Below, piece after piece: positions 9,985 through 22,600 of a DNA stretch of 64,000 nucleotides. Numbering within the stretch: the stretch's first letter is position 1; each line of letters starts with the position of its first letter. The notes beneath the pieces were generated by a model. It had not been told where the DNA came from. It worked only from the letters and a program-made list of their open reading frames with translations, and ran no database searches. This DNA is from Uranotaenia lowii (Eukaryota > Arthropoda > Insecta > Diptera > Culicidae): NCBI RefSeq assembly GCF_029784155.1, contig NC_073691.1, positions 141,724,433 to 141,788,432 on the forward strand, written 5' to 3'. A program made the position numbers and the translations under genes.

Positions 9985-11165
9985 TTCATTCATTCAAGAT
10001 GGCGGCTTCCGCTTTTATTTCCAAAGCTGTAATTTACTGAAAATATCATGACACCTTCACATTCTGGTTATTAGTTGAAAGTGATAAATGAGTAGAAGTC
10101 GAATTCCCTTGTCCGTTGCCATCTTAAATTCCAATATGGCGGCTATAACGCAACTTGAAAATACTTTAACTTACTGAAAATCGTATAAAACCCTTAGAAT
10201 ATAGGTATTAGTTGAAAGAGATCAACCAGTAGAAGTCGATTTCTTTATCTGACGCCATCTTGAAATCCTTGGTGGCTTCCACAAAACTTGAAAATTCTGT
10301 TGATCAGTGAAAATCGCATAAAACTCCCACATTATGGGTATTGAGTGAAAGTACCAAACAATTAGAAGTCCAATTTTGCTATCAGACGCCATCTTGAAAT
10401 CCAACATGGCGGCTTCCGCTGAACTTTAAAATAAATTTAGTTACTGAAATCAAATGAAATTCCTCAATATGAGTATTGGGTGCACGGAATAACTAGAAGA
10501 AGTGGAATTTGACTACCTGAAGCCATCATAAATCCAAGATGGTGGCTTTCGTTTTGCTTTTCAAAGCTATAAATTACTGAAAATCTAATGAAACTTCCAC
10601 AATACGGGGTATAAGGTGAAAAGACTAAACGAGTAGAATTTGAATTTCGCGCTCTCTGACGCCATCTTGAAATCCAAGATGGTGGATTTCGCTGAGCTTT
10701 AAATGCTGTAAATGACAAAAAATCGAACTAAACCGTAACTATATGGGTACTGGTTGAAAAGGCTAAGCTATCTTGGCTTTCAAGATAGCGTCGGACAACA
10801 AAATTCGACTTCTAATCGTGTAGCCCTTTCACCCAATACCCCGTATTGTGGATGTATCATGAGGCTTTCCGCCATATTGGACTGATGCTGGCGTCAGATA
10901 GCGAAATACGACTTCTTCTAGTTACCCATAATGTGGGAGTTTCATGCGGTTTTCTGTGGTTAATATCATTTTAAAAGTTTAGTGGAAGCCACCATTTCGG
11001 ATTTCAAGATGGCGTCAGATAGCGAGATTCGACTTCTACTCGTTTAGCCCTTGCACCCAATATCAATATTGTTGGGGTTTCAGTGATTGTAAGTCATTTA
11101 CAACATTATGAAGTTCAGCGGAAGCCGCCATCTTGGATTTAAAGATGGCGTCAGACAACGAAATT
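9985..11165. repeat. Degenerate ~150-bp repeats with a GCCATCTTG core
   Basis: At least eight diverged units, direct from about 9985 to 10770 and inverted from about 10780 to 11165. Each carries a small dyad built on GCCATCTTG..TCCAAGATGGC, followed by GGCTTCCGCT, and a second conserved block (ACTCCCACAATA..GGGTATTGGGTGAAAG). The core matches the YY1/Pho consensus (AAGATGGCGGC). There is no coding potential. This is an old local satellite or a decayed complex MITE cluster. Confidence 0.75.
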
Positions 11166-11739
11166 TGGCTTCAACTCATGGTTGATTTCACTGGTCATAC
11201 ACAACCAATCCTATTTCTTTCAAAAATTCTGTCCTTATTTACTGTATTAATGATTAACAACTCAGAAATAAGGAACTCACCCTAAGCGTGTAATTGGTTG
11301 GCTTGCGAGAGAAACGTCAAATTATATGGCCTTCATAAAACCATTATAAAAATAATAAGCCATAATTAAGCATTAAATTTACTAACGCCATGTTGGTTGC
11401 AAAATCGAAGGGCACAAAATGACACCATGTTGATGGATTCACAATGCAAGTATTTGAAAAAAAAATTTCAGGCCTATTTTCCATCAATTTCATCATGATC
11501 AGAAATTAAAAAAGTGTATTTCCTAACGGGCTGAAACTTGAAAAAGTAAAAAAAAGCATTTTAAAATTTTCATGCCGAAAGCTAAAAATCAGTCACTGGA
11601 GGGGCATAATACCCCAAGCAACAAAAAGTCTCATATTTACTAAACTCGTGTCTCCAAAGTTCGAATTCCACTGAACAAAGGTTCCAAAGGGAATTGGTAC
11701 CGAGTTTTCTCAAATGTGAGCATGAAAGTTACAAAAGAT
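11166..11739. other. No gene recognised
   Basis: AT-rich spacer between two repeat clusters, with no supported feature. Confidence 0.4.
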
Positions 11740-12245
11740 TCCTGAAATAGCCTTCTATGGACTTGAAGTTCCAAAAAGTTCTTCAAATAGCTTTTTTGTG
11801 ACATGTCAATCGCATCCACACAGTATAAAATTACAAATTAGGTCTCAAATAGCCTTCTGTGGACTTCAAGTTCCAAGAAGTTCCTCGAATAGCCTTTTTT
11901 ATGAGTCAATCGCACCCACACTGTATAAAAGTTACAAATAAGGTCTCGAATAGCCTTCTGTGAACTTCAAGTTCCAAGAAGTTTCTAAAATAGCCTTTTT
12001 TGTGACATGTCAATCGCATCAACACAGTATAAAAGTTACAAATTAGGTCTCAAATAGCCTTCTGTGAACTTCAAGTTCCAAAAAGTTTCTCAAATAGCCT
12101 TCTGTGAACTCAAGTTCCAAGAAGTTCCTCAAATAGCCTTTTTTGTGACATGTCAAACGCATCATTCAGAATAAAAGTTACAAATTGGGTCTCAATAGCC
12201 TCATATGGACTCGAAGTTCCAAAAAGATCCTCAAATAGCTTTTTT
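11740..12245. repeat. ~103-bp tandem repeat cluster
   Basis: Four to five diverged copies of a ~103-bp unit. Landmarks are ACAAATTAGGTCTCAAATAG (about 11832, 11933, 12036, 12179), CTTCAAGTTCCAAGAAGTT and GACATGTCAATCGCATC. Within the unit, the CAAATAGCCTT motif recurs at roughly half-period. No coding potential. Confidence 0.75.
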
Positions 12246-12737
12246 TTTTAGACATATCCGCCATTTCATGAATATGAGATGTGAACGAACATCCAAAAAG
12301 GGCATATAATAAATAAATCATTTTTTGGAGCTTGGAAATTGTTGAAATGTATAATTGATATTGAAACTTCAACTCAGAACAACTTAAAGCTAACTCGCAA
12401 ATGATTATTTTTGAAAAAGAAAATATGTTGACTTTAAAAAATTTCGTCCAACTGTATTTACTTACCACGAACTTATCACACATTGAAAGGCACTTGAAGC
12501 AATTCATTAATTAAATATCAAGATAAACTAAAGAATTTGTATAATTTTTAGCTGTAAACATGGAATTCCATTTTTTTAAACCGATATTATTTTAACGGAT
12601 GATTGATTTCTACGCCATTTCGTAATGTTTCTTAGTCATAATCAACATTCTTCTTTGCTGCTGGCTGCTGGCTGCCCTTGCGGGTATTCTAGGAAGCTAA
12701 TAACCACTTCGAATTTTAGCTGCCGGTAAGGCAATAT
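12246..12737. other. No gene recognised
   Basis: AT-rich, nothing supported. A 109-codon open frame on the minus strand (12178-12507) shows no domain and overlaps the tandem repeats. Confidence 0.4.
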
Positions 12738-12800
12738 CTAGGCGTAGCGTCGTGGCAGCGTGTTTGGCTATCATCTCGGAGGATCGGGTTCAAATCTGGT
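12738..12800 (+). repeat. tRNA-derived SINE head (probable)
   Basis: The stretch contains a box-A-like GTGGCAGCGTGTTTGGCT and, at tRNA spacing, a box-B-like GGGTTCAAATC. The cloverleaf is degenerate, so this is read as the head of a tRNA-derived SINE rather than a tRNA gene. The body and 3' end cannot be delimited. Confidence 0.35.
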
Positions 12801-13722
12801 ACCAGGACTAGTTTTTTCCATGAGGTCGATGAATTGCTTGAGTAAGCGAAACAAATAATTGTGTAGCAGAACTGGCGTACATGCTGGCATGTATCGAACA
12901 AAGTTAAAAACAAAGCAATTAAGTAAGAAATTGAGGGAGGTGATGGGAGGAATAAAGATGGATGCCGAGAAACCGGCAGCACCACATAGGCTGGTGGTGA
13001 CCAAAGTAAGAGAGGAGAGGAGAATAACTTTTTTGTTTTTGCTGATTAAACGTTTACTTGTGGGCTGAATAGAAGGCCGTCCAAATCTGTAATGGAACTT
13101 CAAAGTTTCAATAAGAACTTAAATTTTGGGCTGAATAAAACGAACTTCAGCACATTGATTATGCTGATTAAGCTGTGTTTGACCTTTTTAACGAGACTTT
13201 TGGTTGCTTGGATATGGTTTAAAATGTTGGTCACCAAAGCTATTCAAAAGCTATTGCTAAACATATTAGCAATTTTTGATTTTTTTTTTCGATTCTGTGA
13301 GTTCTCGGAGTTTTCTTTTTTATTTTTTCCAGCAACCATGATGGTTTATGAATGATAATTGGCGATGGTCGCGCTCTTAGTTCCGGGTAAAGGATTTCTC
13401 ATGTGTTAAACAGAGGAAGCAAGATTTAAGGATAAATGTGTATGAAATAGTATCTTAAAATTAAGGCGCCCCGTCAAATCCGAAGGTCAATCATGAATCA
13501 TGAATCCTGTTTTCTCAATCGTGTTGCTACTTTATGTTAGGCAGTTACAAATAATGAGTAACAATCACGTGATGGAAACGTTGTTTCTTTTTAAAGATTT
13601 CTTAGACATAAAAAATATAGATAAAGCTTCAGGTTAAGGGCTGCTTCAAATTTATCTCCAGCGAATTTTCCCGAATAAACCTAATCGCTGAAAAGTTCCG
13701 TTGCCAAAGATAACGTGAAATG
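12801..13722. other. Upstream region of the amylase gene
   Basis: No other gene recognised. The proximal part is the presumptive 5' regulatory region of the amylase gene, but no specific factor sites can be defended. Confidence 0.4.
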
Positions 13723-13728
13723 TATAAA
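13723..13728 (+). promoter_or_regulatory. TATA box of the amylase gene
   Basis: TATAAA lies 65 bp upstream of the amylase ATG. Transcription would begin around 13750-13760, giving a 5' UTR of only about 35-45 nt, typical of highly expressed insect digestive-enzyme genes. Confidence 0.65.
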
Positions 13729-13738
13729 ATGAGGTTGA

Positions 13739-15274
<1,536 letters not shown>

Positions 15275-15288
15275 TTCTTATTATGCGA

Positions 15289-15294
15289 AATAAA
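15289..15294 (+). terminator. Poly(A) signal of the amylase gene
   Basis: AATAAA 14 nt after the amylase stop codon (TAA, 15272-15274). A second AATAAATAAA cluster lies near 15513-15522. Confidence 0.7.
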
Positions 15295-15639
15295 AAAAAG
15301 TACGTACTCTCTTCCACTTACCAAATATTATTATTCACCGAAGAGCTTCCAGCATTTTGTCCTCATAATATCATGTTACTATATCCAGCTATTCAACTTA
15401 CAAATCTTAGACCTTTTAGCTGGCGGATTTTCGAACGGAGTCCTGGTCTGGCTTACTAATGTGAGGGTTGCTTGTCATTCTAAGGAGGTTGCAGTGATCA
15501 TCAAACTTTGATAAATAAATAAACTTATATGTACTTTTTCTTCTGCGGGATTTTAAGCATCTACGGCTTATTCATCCCTCCACGTATTTAGGTATACGAT
15601 AGGGCGCAGCGAAAAAGCAAAAAAAAAAGCTGAAGAAAA
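15295..15639. other. Amylase 3' flank, nothing recognised
   Basis: No gene or repeat supported apart from the back-up poly(A) motif near 15513. Confidence 0.4.
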
Positions 15640-15756
15640 CATCAGGTGTCCATGATGAAATTGCCACACACAAAATTGATTAGCAAAATTCGAGTTTCCA
15701 TCCGAACATCAAATTTTCAGGGATTGAAAAAAACTAATAAAATTCATTTTACCATT

Positions 15757-16390
15757 TTACTTGTATTTTATTAACAATCCATACGCAAATGCCCGCACCT
15801 TGGCCTTAACCCAGGCCATAAGATTCTGCACAACCTGAGAATCAACCGGTTTTTGCATGTAAACCCATACTTTCTTCAGTTCGTCGACTGTCTTCACTAC
15901 CTTAGGTTGTTTAAGAAGGTGCTGCTTCATAATCGCCCGGTATTTCTTGATGGGGCGGAGCTCCGGAGTGTTGGGAGGGTTGAACATTTTCGACACGAAA
16001 TTGACCTTATTGTCCGCATACCATTTCATGTACACCTGTCCGTTCATCTTGTCCTGGGTCACAATAGGTGCACTCCCCTTCCCGCATGTGCAGTTGGCTT
16101 GCCAAACCTGGAATTTATTCGCAAATTTGGACATCTTCTTAGTGCGGACATGCTCCGGAACGCTGAACTTATCTTTGGCCGTGAAAAACAGGTGTCCTGG
16201 GATCTGTTTGAAGTCGGCCTTCACATATGTTTCGTCGTTCATGATCAGCATTCAACTTTCGTCAGCATGTTGAGGTACAACTTCCTGGCACGGGTTTTGA
16301 CGGACTTGTTCTGCTTCACGTCGCGATTCGGGGCCTTTTGTACCTTGAACGTTCAAAGCCCAGCCTTAGTTTTGGCCTTCTGGACAAAGG
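15757..16390 (-). pseudogene. Mariner-type transposase, broken C-terminal part
   Basis: The 164-codon frame (15757-16251) is the DDE half of a Tc1/mariner-type transposase. It begins with the first-Asp motif (NDETYVKADF) and ends after the Glu-region motif ELRPIKKYRAI. The Glu of the usual LRPIEKYW is Lys here and the W is Arg. The segment that should hold the second Asp (the FWPDLASCHY region in relatives) is missing between QVYM and KWYADN. Upstream sequence to about 16390 is a frame-shifted piece of the middle region. The DNA-binding half is absent. The 3' non-coding end (15640-15756) matches 27050-27180. Inactive remnant. Confidence 0.85.
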
Positions 16391-16554
16391 GGTAACACGG
16401 TTTGTAAAAATTGGTACCAGTAGGATTTTTTTAAAAATTCGTTAATATAATACTTCCGTCTCGGAAATGTCAATCAGGAGGATCCTTAGTAAGATAGAAA
16501 AAAGATGTTATAGAATAAAATGCTTAATTTTAAGGATTATTTATTGATCCCTAT

Positions 16555-18206
16555 TGAAACGTATCAATTAGTTATGGCTAGAAAAGCTACTTTAATAACG
16601 TTTTTGATTGCCCGGCTGGGCGTTCACTAATGGTCTCCAGGAGTTATCGATTTTGGCGGGACTTTCTTCCCAAACTCTGCTGCACGAGTGGAACTATTGC
16701 GACTAGGAAATTATGAACTGTATGATTGAAATTTACTCATTTGATCTGAAAACTGAATTTTACTTTCGGGGAACATCAATTATAAAAAAAATAGAACACA
16801 ACAACTGGATTTTGATGACGGACCATACATATTTCAAGTTTTATTGAAAGGTTTTGATTTTAGTTTTCAAGGAAAATAATTTTCCCATCATTTTTTGTTT
16901 TAATGTTTCAGGTATCGATTGTGTGGATAAACTATGATTGAAAAGGTAAGTACTTGCGCTTTTGTTGGTTTTATTTACAGGTTGTTCGTACACTCGTTGC
17001 GGCCGTGATGCTCGGTGGTCGACTCGTTGGGGGACTTGCAGTTGGCGGATGATGGCAGGTAAGGCTTCGGCGACGGTCGGTGACCAGGATGGTAATTCTA
17101 CGGTGAGTTAACGTTTCGGGAACCTTCTTCAGGAACTAGGTAGGTCTTTGTTGACGGAGACCTGGGATGCTTTTCTGGCGAATATCGGGTGCCAGTAAGG
17201 TCTGTGGTGACGAAGACCTGTGATGTTTTCTTGGCCGATCAGCACGAGGTCTATGTTGACGGAGACCCGAGATGATCGTTTTCGAAGGCTAAACGGGTCT
17301 ATGTTGGCGGAGACCAGCGTGGCCCAGTAATGTTCGGAAAGCGGAACCCGGGTGAACTTAGAACACGCGTGTGCAACTGTCACGGAAACTGGAGTGGTCG
17401 TAATTCACTTTCCGATTATGGATTGGTGAATTTCACTGAAGCAATTTGCACTTCACGATAAAACTTCGACCATTTACACATTCGCGATTCGTTGTAAAGG
17501 TTCACGGGGAATTATAAGTGCTAGAGTCACAATTATGTGGTGTGACAACTCTAAACGCGACGTCGCTTAAAATTCACGCTCCCGAACTGTTTGATCGACT
17601 ACCAAGAAGAGGCCTCATGTACCGTCAGGGGTCCTATATATATCCTTCGACCCATCTTCCATCTCCTTCATTTCCGCCCCAAATCTTGTCCCCATCGTTG
17701 ACACGCCTTCCCGGTGACAGGAGCAGTACAATTTTTGTTTTATGGTTGGTGTCAATATGATTTTCAATTCTATGTTTTTATTTTTCAATTTTTATAGCAC
17801 ATTCAAATTTGAAATTTTGAATGGCAATGTTCCCTTCTTGCAATAGTAATTATATTTTTTTTTAATTTTTTATTTGACAAATAATTGAATAATTGTTTTT
17901 TTAGCCTAAGTAACTAATTTTTTTTTAAATAAATAAACATCTGAATATGAACAAAACTAACAAATACACAAATAAATAAATAAATAAATAACGGAAAACA
18001 AACTAACTAATGGTGACACCAACCCGAGGCTACTAAACGCAAAATACGACATAACTCAAACACTTAACAGTGAAGTATAATGTGGTAATCTGGGTTTAGG
18101 AATTTAAGGACAATTTACAAAAAAAAATATAACAATAGTTTTTGACATCAATCCAGTTGACCCAAGCAGCAGAGTTTTAATTGTAAACAGCAGAAGGCTG
18201 GTTACA
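16555..18206 (-). repeat. 3' LTR (1652 bp)
   Basis: Begins TGTAAC and ends GTTTCA on the element strand. From 17105 to 18206 it matches the 5' LTR at an offset of 8389 with almost no difference. It carries 448 bp (16657-17104) that the 5' LTR lacks. Internally, four diverged units of GGTCTNTGTTGACGGAGACC lie in tandem at 17135-17320. A TATA-like TATATATA at 17636-17643 is the likely LTR promoter core. Confidence 0.93.
16657..17104. other. 448-bp segment present only in the 3' LTR
   Basis: Flanked by a 16-bp imperfect direct repeat (GAGTTATCGATTTTGG and GAGTTAACGTTTCGGG). The 5' LTR has only one copy of that repeat. Either this is an insertion with a 16-bp duplication, or the 5' LTR lost it by recombination between short repeats. 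On the plus strand it contains acceptor/donor-like strings (TGTTTCAG, AAAAGGTAAGTAC, TTTTATTTACAGG), antisense to the retroelement. Confidence 0.7.
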
Positions 18207-18297
18207 ATCTTCCCGTACTCGGGGGAGAAAAAACCCGAGAAAAATTGTGCGATGGACGGCGGTGCAATGTCCATCAACCTCCATCAACAACCTCCAT

Positions 18298-18720
18298 CGG
18301 CTCCCTTAGTTCAATAAGCGCGCTACCGAGTACTGTGATTTTTCATGCTAGGCAGAGGAGCTGCTAAAGTACTAAGTGCTCAATTTTCAAACGGGGTTAC
18401 AAAGCACGGCCACAATTTTCCTGTACTCAGGACATTGTAACTTAGAAATACTTGTAAATCCATTTCCGCGGCTCCCTTGATTCGATAAGCGCATGCCGAA
18501 GCAGTGTCATTTTTTATGAAACAGCTCCTTCGTTCATTTTTCGAATGGGGTTACAATGCACGGAACGACTTTCTCGTACTGATGAGAAAATTGCAGGATG
18601 GAAGTACAAGCACTAATCCGCGGCTCCCTTGGCTCGAAAAGTACATGAATAAGTAGTGTGATTCACTAAATCTTCGAACAACTTTTCGGGCGGGGTTACA
18701 AAGCACGGCACAATGCCCCA
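18298..18720 (-). repeat. Degenerate 150-170-bp repeats next to the 3' LTR
   Basis: Three diverged direct units start with CGGCTCCCTT at 18298, 18469 and 18621. Each includes GGGGTTACAANGCACGG, which resembles the LTR edge (GTTACA, 18201-18206) plus its adjoining sequence. They lie in the untranslated stretch between the pol stop and the 3' LTR, where the polypurine tract should be; the best purine run beside the LTR is the short GGGAAGA. Confidence 0.7.
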
Positions 18721-19621
18721 AAACTTAACGAGGGTTTTTTCTCTGAGGTTAAGCCTCTTGTCAAATTCTCTAGAAGTTTGCCTTTGATCAATCTCAAGAT
18801 ATTGTCTGGAGATCTTCTGGTGTTCCAAAGCATCAGCGCAACAAATAAAATTCATTAATACCTCCTGCACGTACCAGAAACATATTTTAAGAACCATTAT
18901 CCATCCAATCGGTGGGCAAACGAACAGCTTTTTTTTTTTTTTTTTTTTTGAAAAGGACAAAATTATTTTACACCTTTTTTTAAATACCAATCAATGGCGA
19001 GTTTTATCAACAACTTTTAACTACCTTATCCTCATTCATACAACATACATACAAACATTCTTGCAGGACTCCGGAATCCTTCTTTCTCATTTATACACTT
19101 CTCATTCTTTTTACACATTCATACAAGAACTAGGACATTTAGAATCCTTATTAAAGGATCTAATAAAATATTCAAATACCATTTCCTTTGTAGAATTGGT
19201 CAGAAAATTATTGATGAAAATGGGAATACTCTGAAAAACTTCTTTTTTAAATAACATAACTATGGTATCCCGTGGAAACTTTCAGAATTACCCAACTTCT
19301 TGAAACAGAAATACATTGAGAATTACGGTGGCTGACAGAATATGATGATGTATAAACGCCTCCGCACTCACCTCTACCTGGGTTTTAGACTTTTTGTTGT
19401 TGATATCTATTTTGATTATCTGCTTATCCCAATTTCGACGACGGACAATGGCTTTCCCTAAGTTTCTGAATGAACGTAGCTAACGGTTACTGATATTAGA
19501 ATTTTTGAAAAATAATTTATTATGCCTTTCGATTAGAACTACAATATCATGAGTGAATAGCATGTCAACTTCTTCTCTAGTTAATCGGATATGGAAATTT
19601 CTTTCTGAATAAAATCGATTA
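18721..19621 (-). other. Untranslated 3' part of the LTR element
   Basis: No env or other recognisable product. A minus-strand 125-codon frame (18613-18990) has no domain. There is an 18-19 nt T run near 18931. Confidence 0.5.
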
Positions 19622-22600
19622 TCACTGACGCAAATTAGCAGCGGCCCAAATGCCTAGGCTTTTACCGTCTAGATCTTCAATTTCGTATGAAGAGGTTCCT
19701 ATTTTTGTTCGAATTCGGCAAGGAAGGAACAGTTTTCCGTATTTACTGTTATATCGCTCGGCAGCATTAGATTGCTTCATATTCTTCCGGTACACGAGTT
19801 GACCGTCCATAAAAGCTACGGCTGTTTTCCTATGTCGGAGATTGTATATTTTTTTACTAGATTCGTAGGCCTTACGCAGATTTTGACGGACTATTTCATA
19901 AGTATTTTTAAACATATCTTCCCGTCTCGATTCTAATTCTTGAGGACTTAGCGATTCTTGATGCCGAAATAATTTGTAATCTGAACCCGTTTCTGTGAAC
20001 TCTCGACCGTGAATTATAAAGTAAGGTGTGAATCCGGTTGGCAAATGCGTACTCGTATTCAGAACCATTTCGATTTCTGAGACACGAGTGTCCCAGAGTC
20101 GTTGATCGTTCTGAACATAAGTACGTATAGCCGCATTTATAATCCGGTTCACCCTTTCGACTGGATTAGCTTGTGAGTGATATTTGGAGTTCAGCCAATG
20201 TGTTATTCTAAAATGATTCAGCATACTTTTGAACTCCTTTGACAGAAAGCAACTTGCGTTGTCCGTAATGATGATTTCTGGCACTGAATTTCGCAAGAAC
20301 CACTGATCTTTTAGAATAGCACAAAGCGATGAACTGCTAATATTTCTCACAGGCTGAATCATTACCCACTTTGAAAAGTAATCGGATACTACTAGCATAT
20401 GCTGATTGCCATGCTTACTACGAGGCAACGGTCCTACATAATCTATCGATATCACTTGCCAAGGCTGATTGGCTAATTTCATTTTTCCCATTTCAGCGTT
20501 TACTGGCTGTGATGGAGCTTTTACTTCTTTGCATGTGCCACATGCTTGAACGTACCGGCGAACATCTGTGGCCATCCTGGGCCAATAATATCGCTGGCGT
20601 ATTCTCGCGATCGTGCGATCATATCCTGTGTGGAATACCGAATCATGATTCGTTTTGAGAATATCAGGAATTTCATCACTTCGTGGAACGATTTTCCATT
20701 CGAAGCGTTGGTCACATGGATTGTTTCGTTGTGACACAAACTTCCACAACATATCGTCTTCTACTCTGAAGTCAACGTAATCATCGGGGTTATTTTTAAC
20801 TTTACTCATCATAGAGGAATGCCAGGATGTAGTAGGAGAATCTATGATTGCAGCTATGCTACGAGATAACGCGTCGGCAACAACGTTGTCTTTGCCCTTG
20901 CGATGCGATATCTTCATATCATGTTGCTGCAAACTTAGAGACCACCTGCTACACCTGGATCCTACTTTCCATTTTGTGTTTAAAATATGCGTAAGTGCTG
21001 ACGAATCAGTTATTAAACTGAAACGGTAGCCTTCCACATATCCGCGAAATGCGTCTATGGATAAGATTGCCGCCAGCGCTTCTTTTTCTGCGGCGTGATA
21101 ATTTTTCTGCGGTGTTGTTAATTTGTGCGAATAATACGCGATAACTTTTTCTCCGTCTTCCTGCTGCTGTGTAAGGATACCAGCCACTGCCACGTCACTG
21201 GCATCTGTCTGGATAACAAACTCGCGATCGAAGTCTGGGCTGGCTAATATCGGCGATGTCACTAGGAGCTCTTTTATTTTAACGAATGCATCCTCTGCAG
21301 CTTCCGTCCATTTAATGGATTTGGATTTCGTTTGCAAAAGGTCGCTGAGAGGAGCCGTTACCCTACTAAAGTTAGCGATGCATCGCCGATAATAATTCGC
21401 CATGCCCAAGAATCTGCGAAGTTTAGTAATCGTGGTCGGCCTTTCATACTCGACTATCGGGCGGATCTTTTCTGGATTTGCTCTAAGACCTTCGGTGCTT
21501 AGCAGGTACCCGAGAAACGGAATTTCTGCGACACCGAACCGCGACTTCTCAACGTTTATTGACAGATTGGCCTCTCGTAAACGTCGCGCAACTTCTGTAA
21601 GGATTTGAATATGGTGCTCAAACGTTTCTGTGACCACGACGATATCGTCGAGGTACACAAAAACGAATGGCTCTAGCTCGCCATGCCCTAATACTCGGTC
21701 CATAGTTTTCGCTAGGGTAGCTGCACTATTGACAAGTCCGAAACACATTCGAGTGTATTCGAAAAGTCCCCTACCTTGAACACTGAAAGCAGTGTACTTT
21801 CTCGAGCCCGGATCTAAAGACACCTGTAGAAAGGCTTCAGTTAAATCAATTGTAGAAAGGAAGTTCGCTTTCGGAAGCTGACCTAAAATGCGTCCGGGAT
21901 GAGGCATCGGATACGCGTCGCGCACCGTGCGCTCATTGATCTTACGCGCATCCAAACACAAACGAACTTTGTTTGGCTTGACGACTGGTACACAGTTTAA
22001 GGACCAATCAGAATTACTTCTTTGGATGATTCCCGCCTTTAATAATCGCTGAAGTTCGACATCCACTAATGCTTGTACCTTAGGTGACATTACGAATGGG
22101 AACTGCCGAACCGGTGGCTTATTTTTCCATTCATCGGAGATTATTATGCTGTGTTGCGCTAAAGGTGTGATCGTTAAGCTTCCCTCATTCGCGGGCAAGA
22201 AAAAAGTTTTGATATTTTCTATTGCTTGATTTTGCTCATCAGTGAGCCGTGGATCTGTACTGATATCTACTGAGGCTAAAATTTCACAAAGATCTCTTTC
22301 TCGATCTAATCGGGTTGGGTGGATTGAAAATTTATCCCAGAAGTTCATGCCACAAATACAGGCTAGTGCTAAATTTGCCACAACTAATGTGGGAATGATT
22401 TTGGTAACTTCTCTAAACTGAAAAGGGAGATGAACCTGTCCGAGAATCTTCAATTTGTCTCCGCTGGCTGATCTTAGTGTTAACGATTTTTCAAGAGTGC
22501 TGAGTTTTTTGGATTTTAATTTTGTAAAGAGTTTCTCACTGATGATGGTATAGCTACTGCCACTATCAAGCAGGGCTTGGATGGTTTGGTTGTAGATAGT

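Noticed and set aside
9985..12245. CRISPR-like array
   Set aside because: Repeats are diverged, unevenly spaced and change orientation, in a eukaryotic context; there are no uniform spacers.
17129..17760. Open frames inside both LTRs (17129-17383, 17518-17760 and the copies at 25518-26149)
   Set aside because: They recur only because the LTR recurs, and one consists of tandem GGAGACC units; no domain.
18613..18990. Possible env gene between pol and the 3' LTR
   Set aside because: The 125-codon frame has no signal peptide, membrane or fusion features and includes a homopolymer-encoded Lys run.
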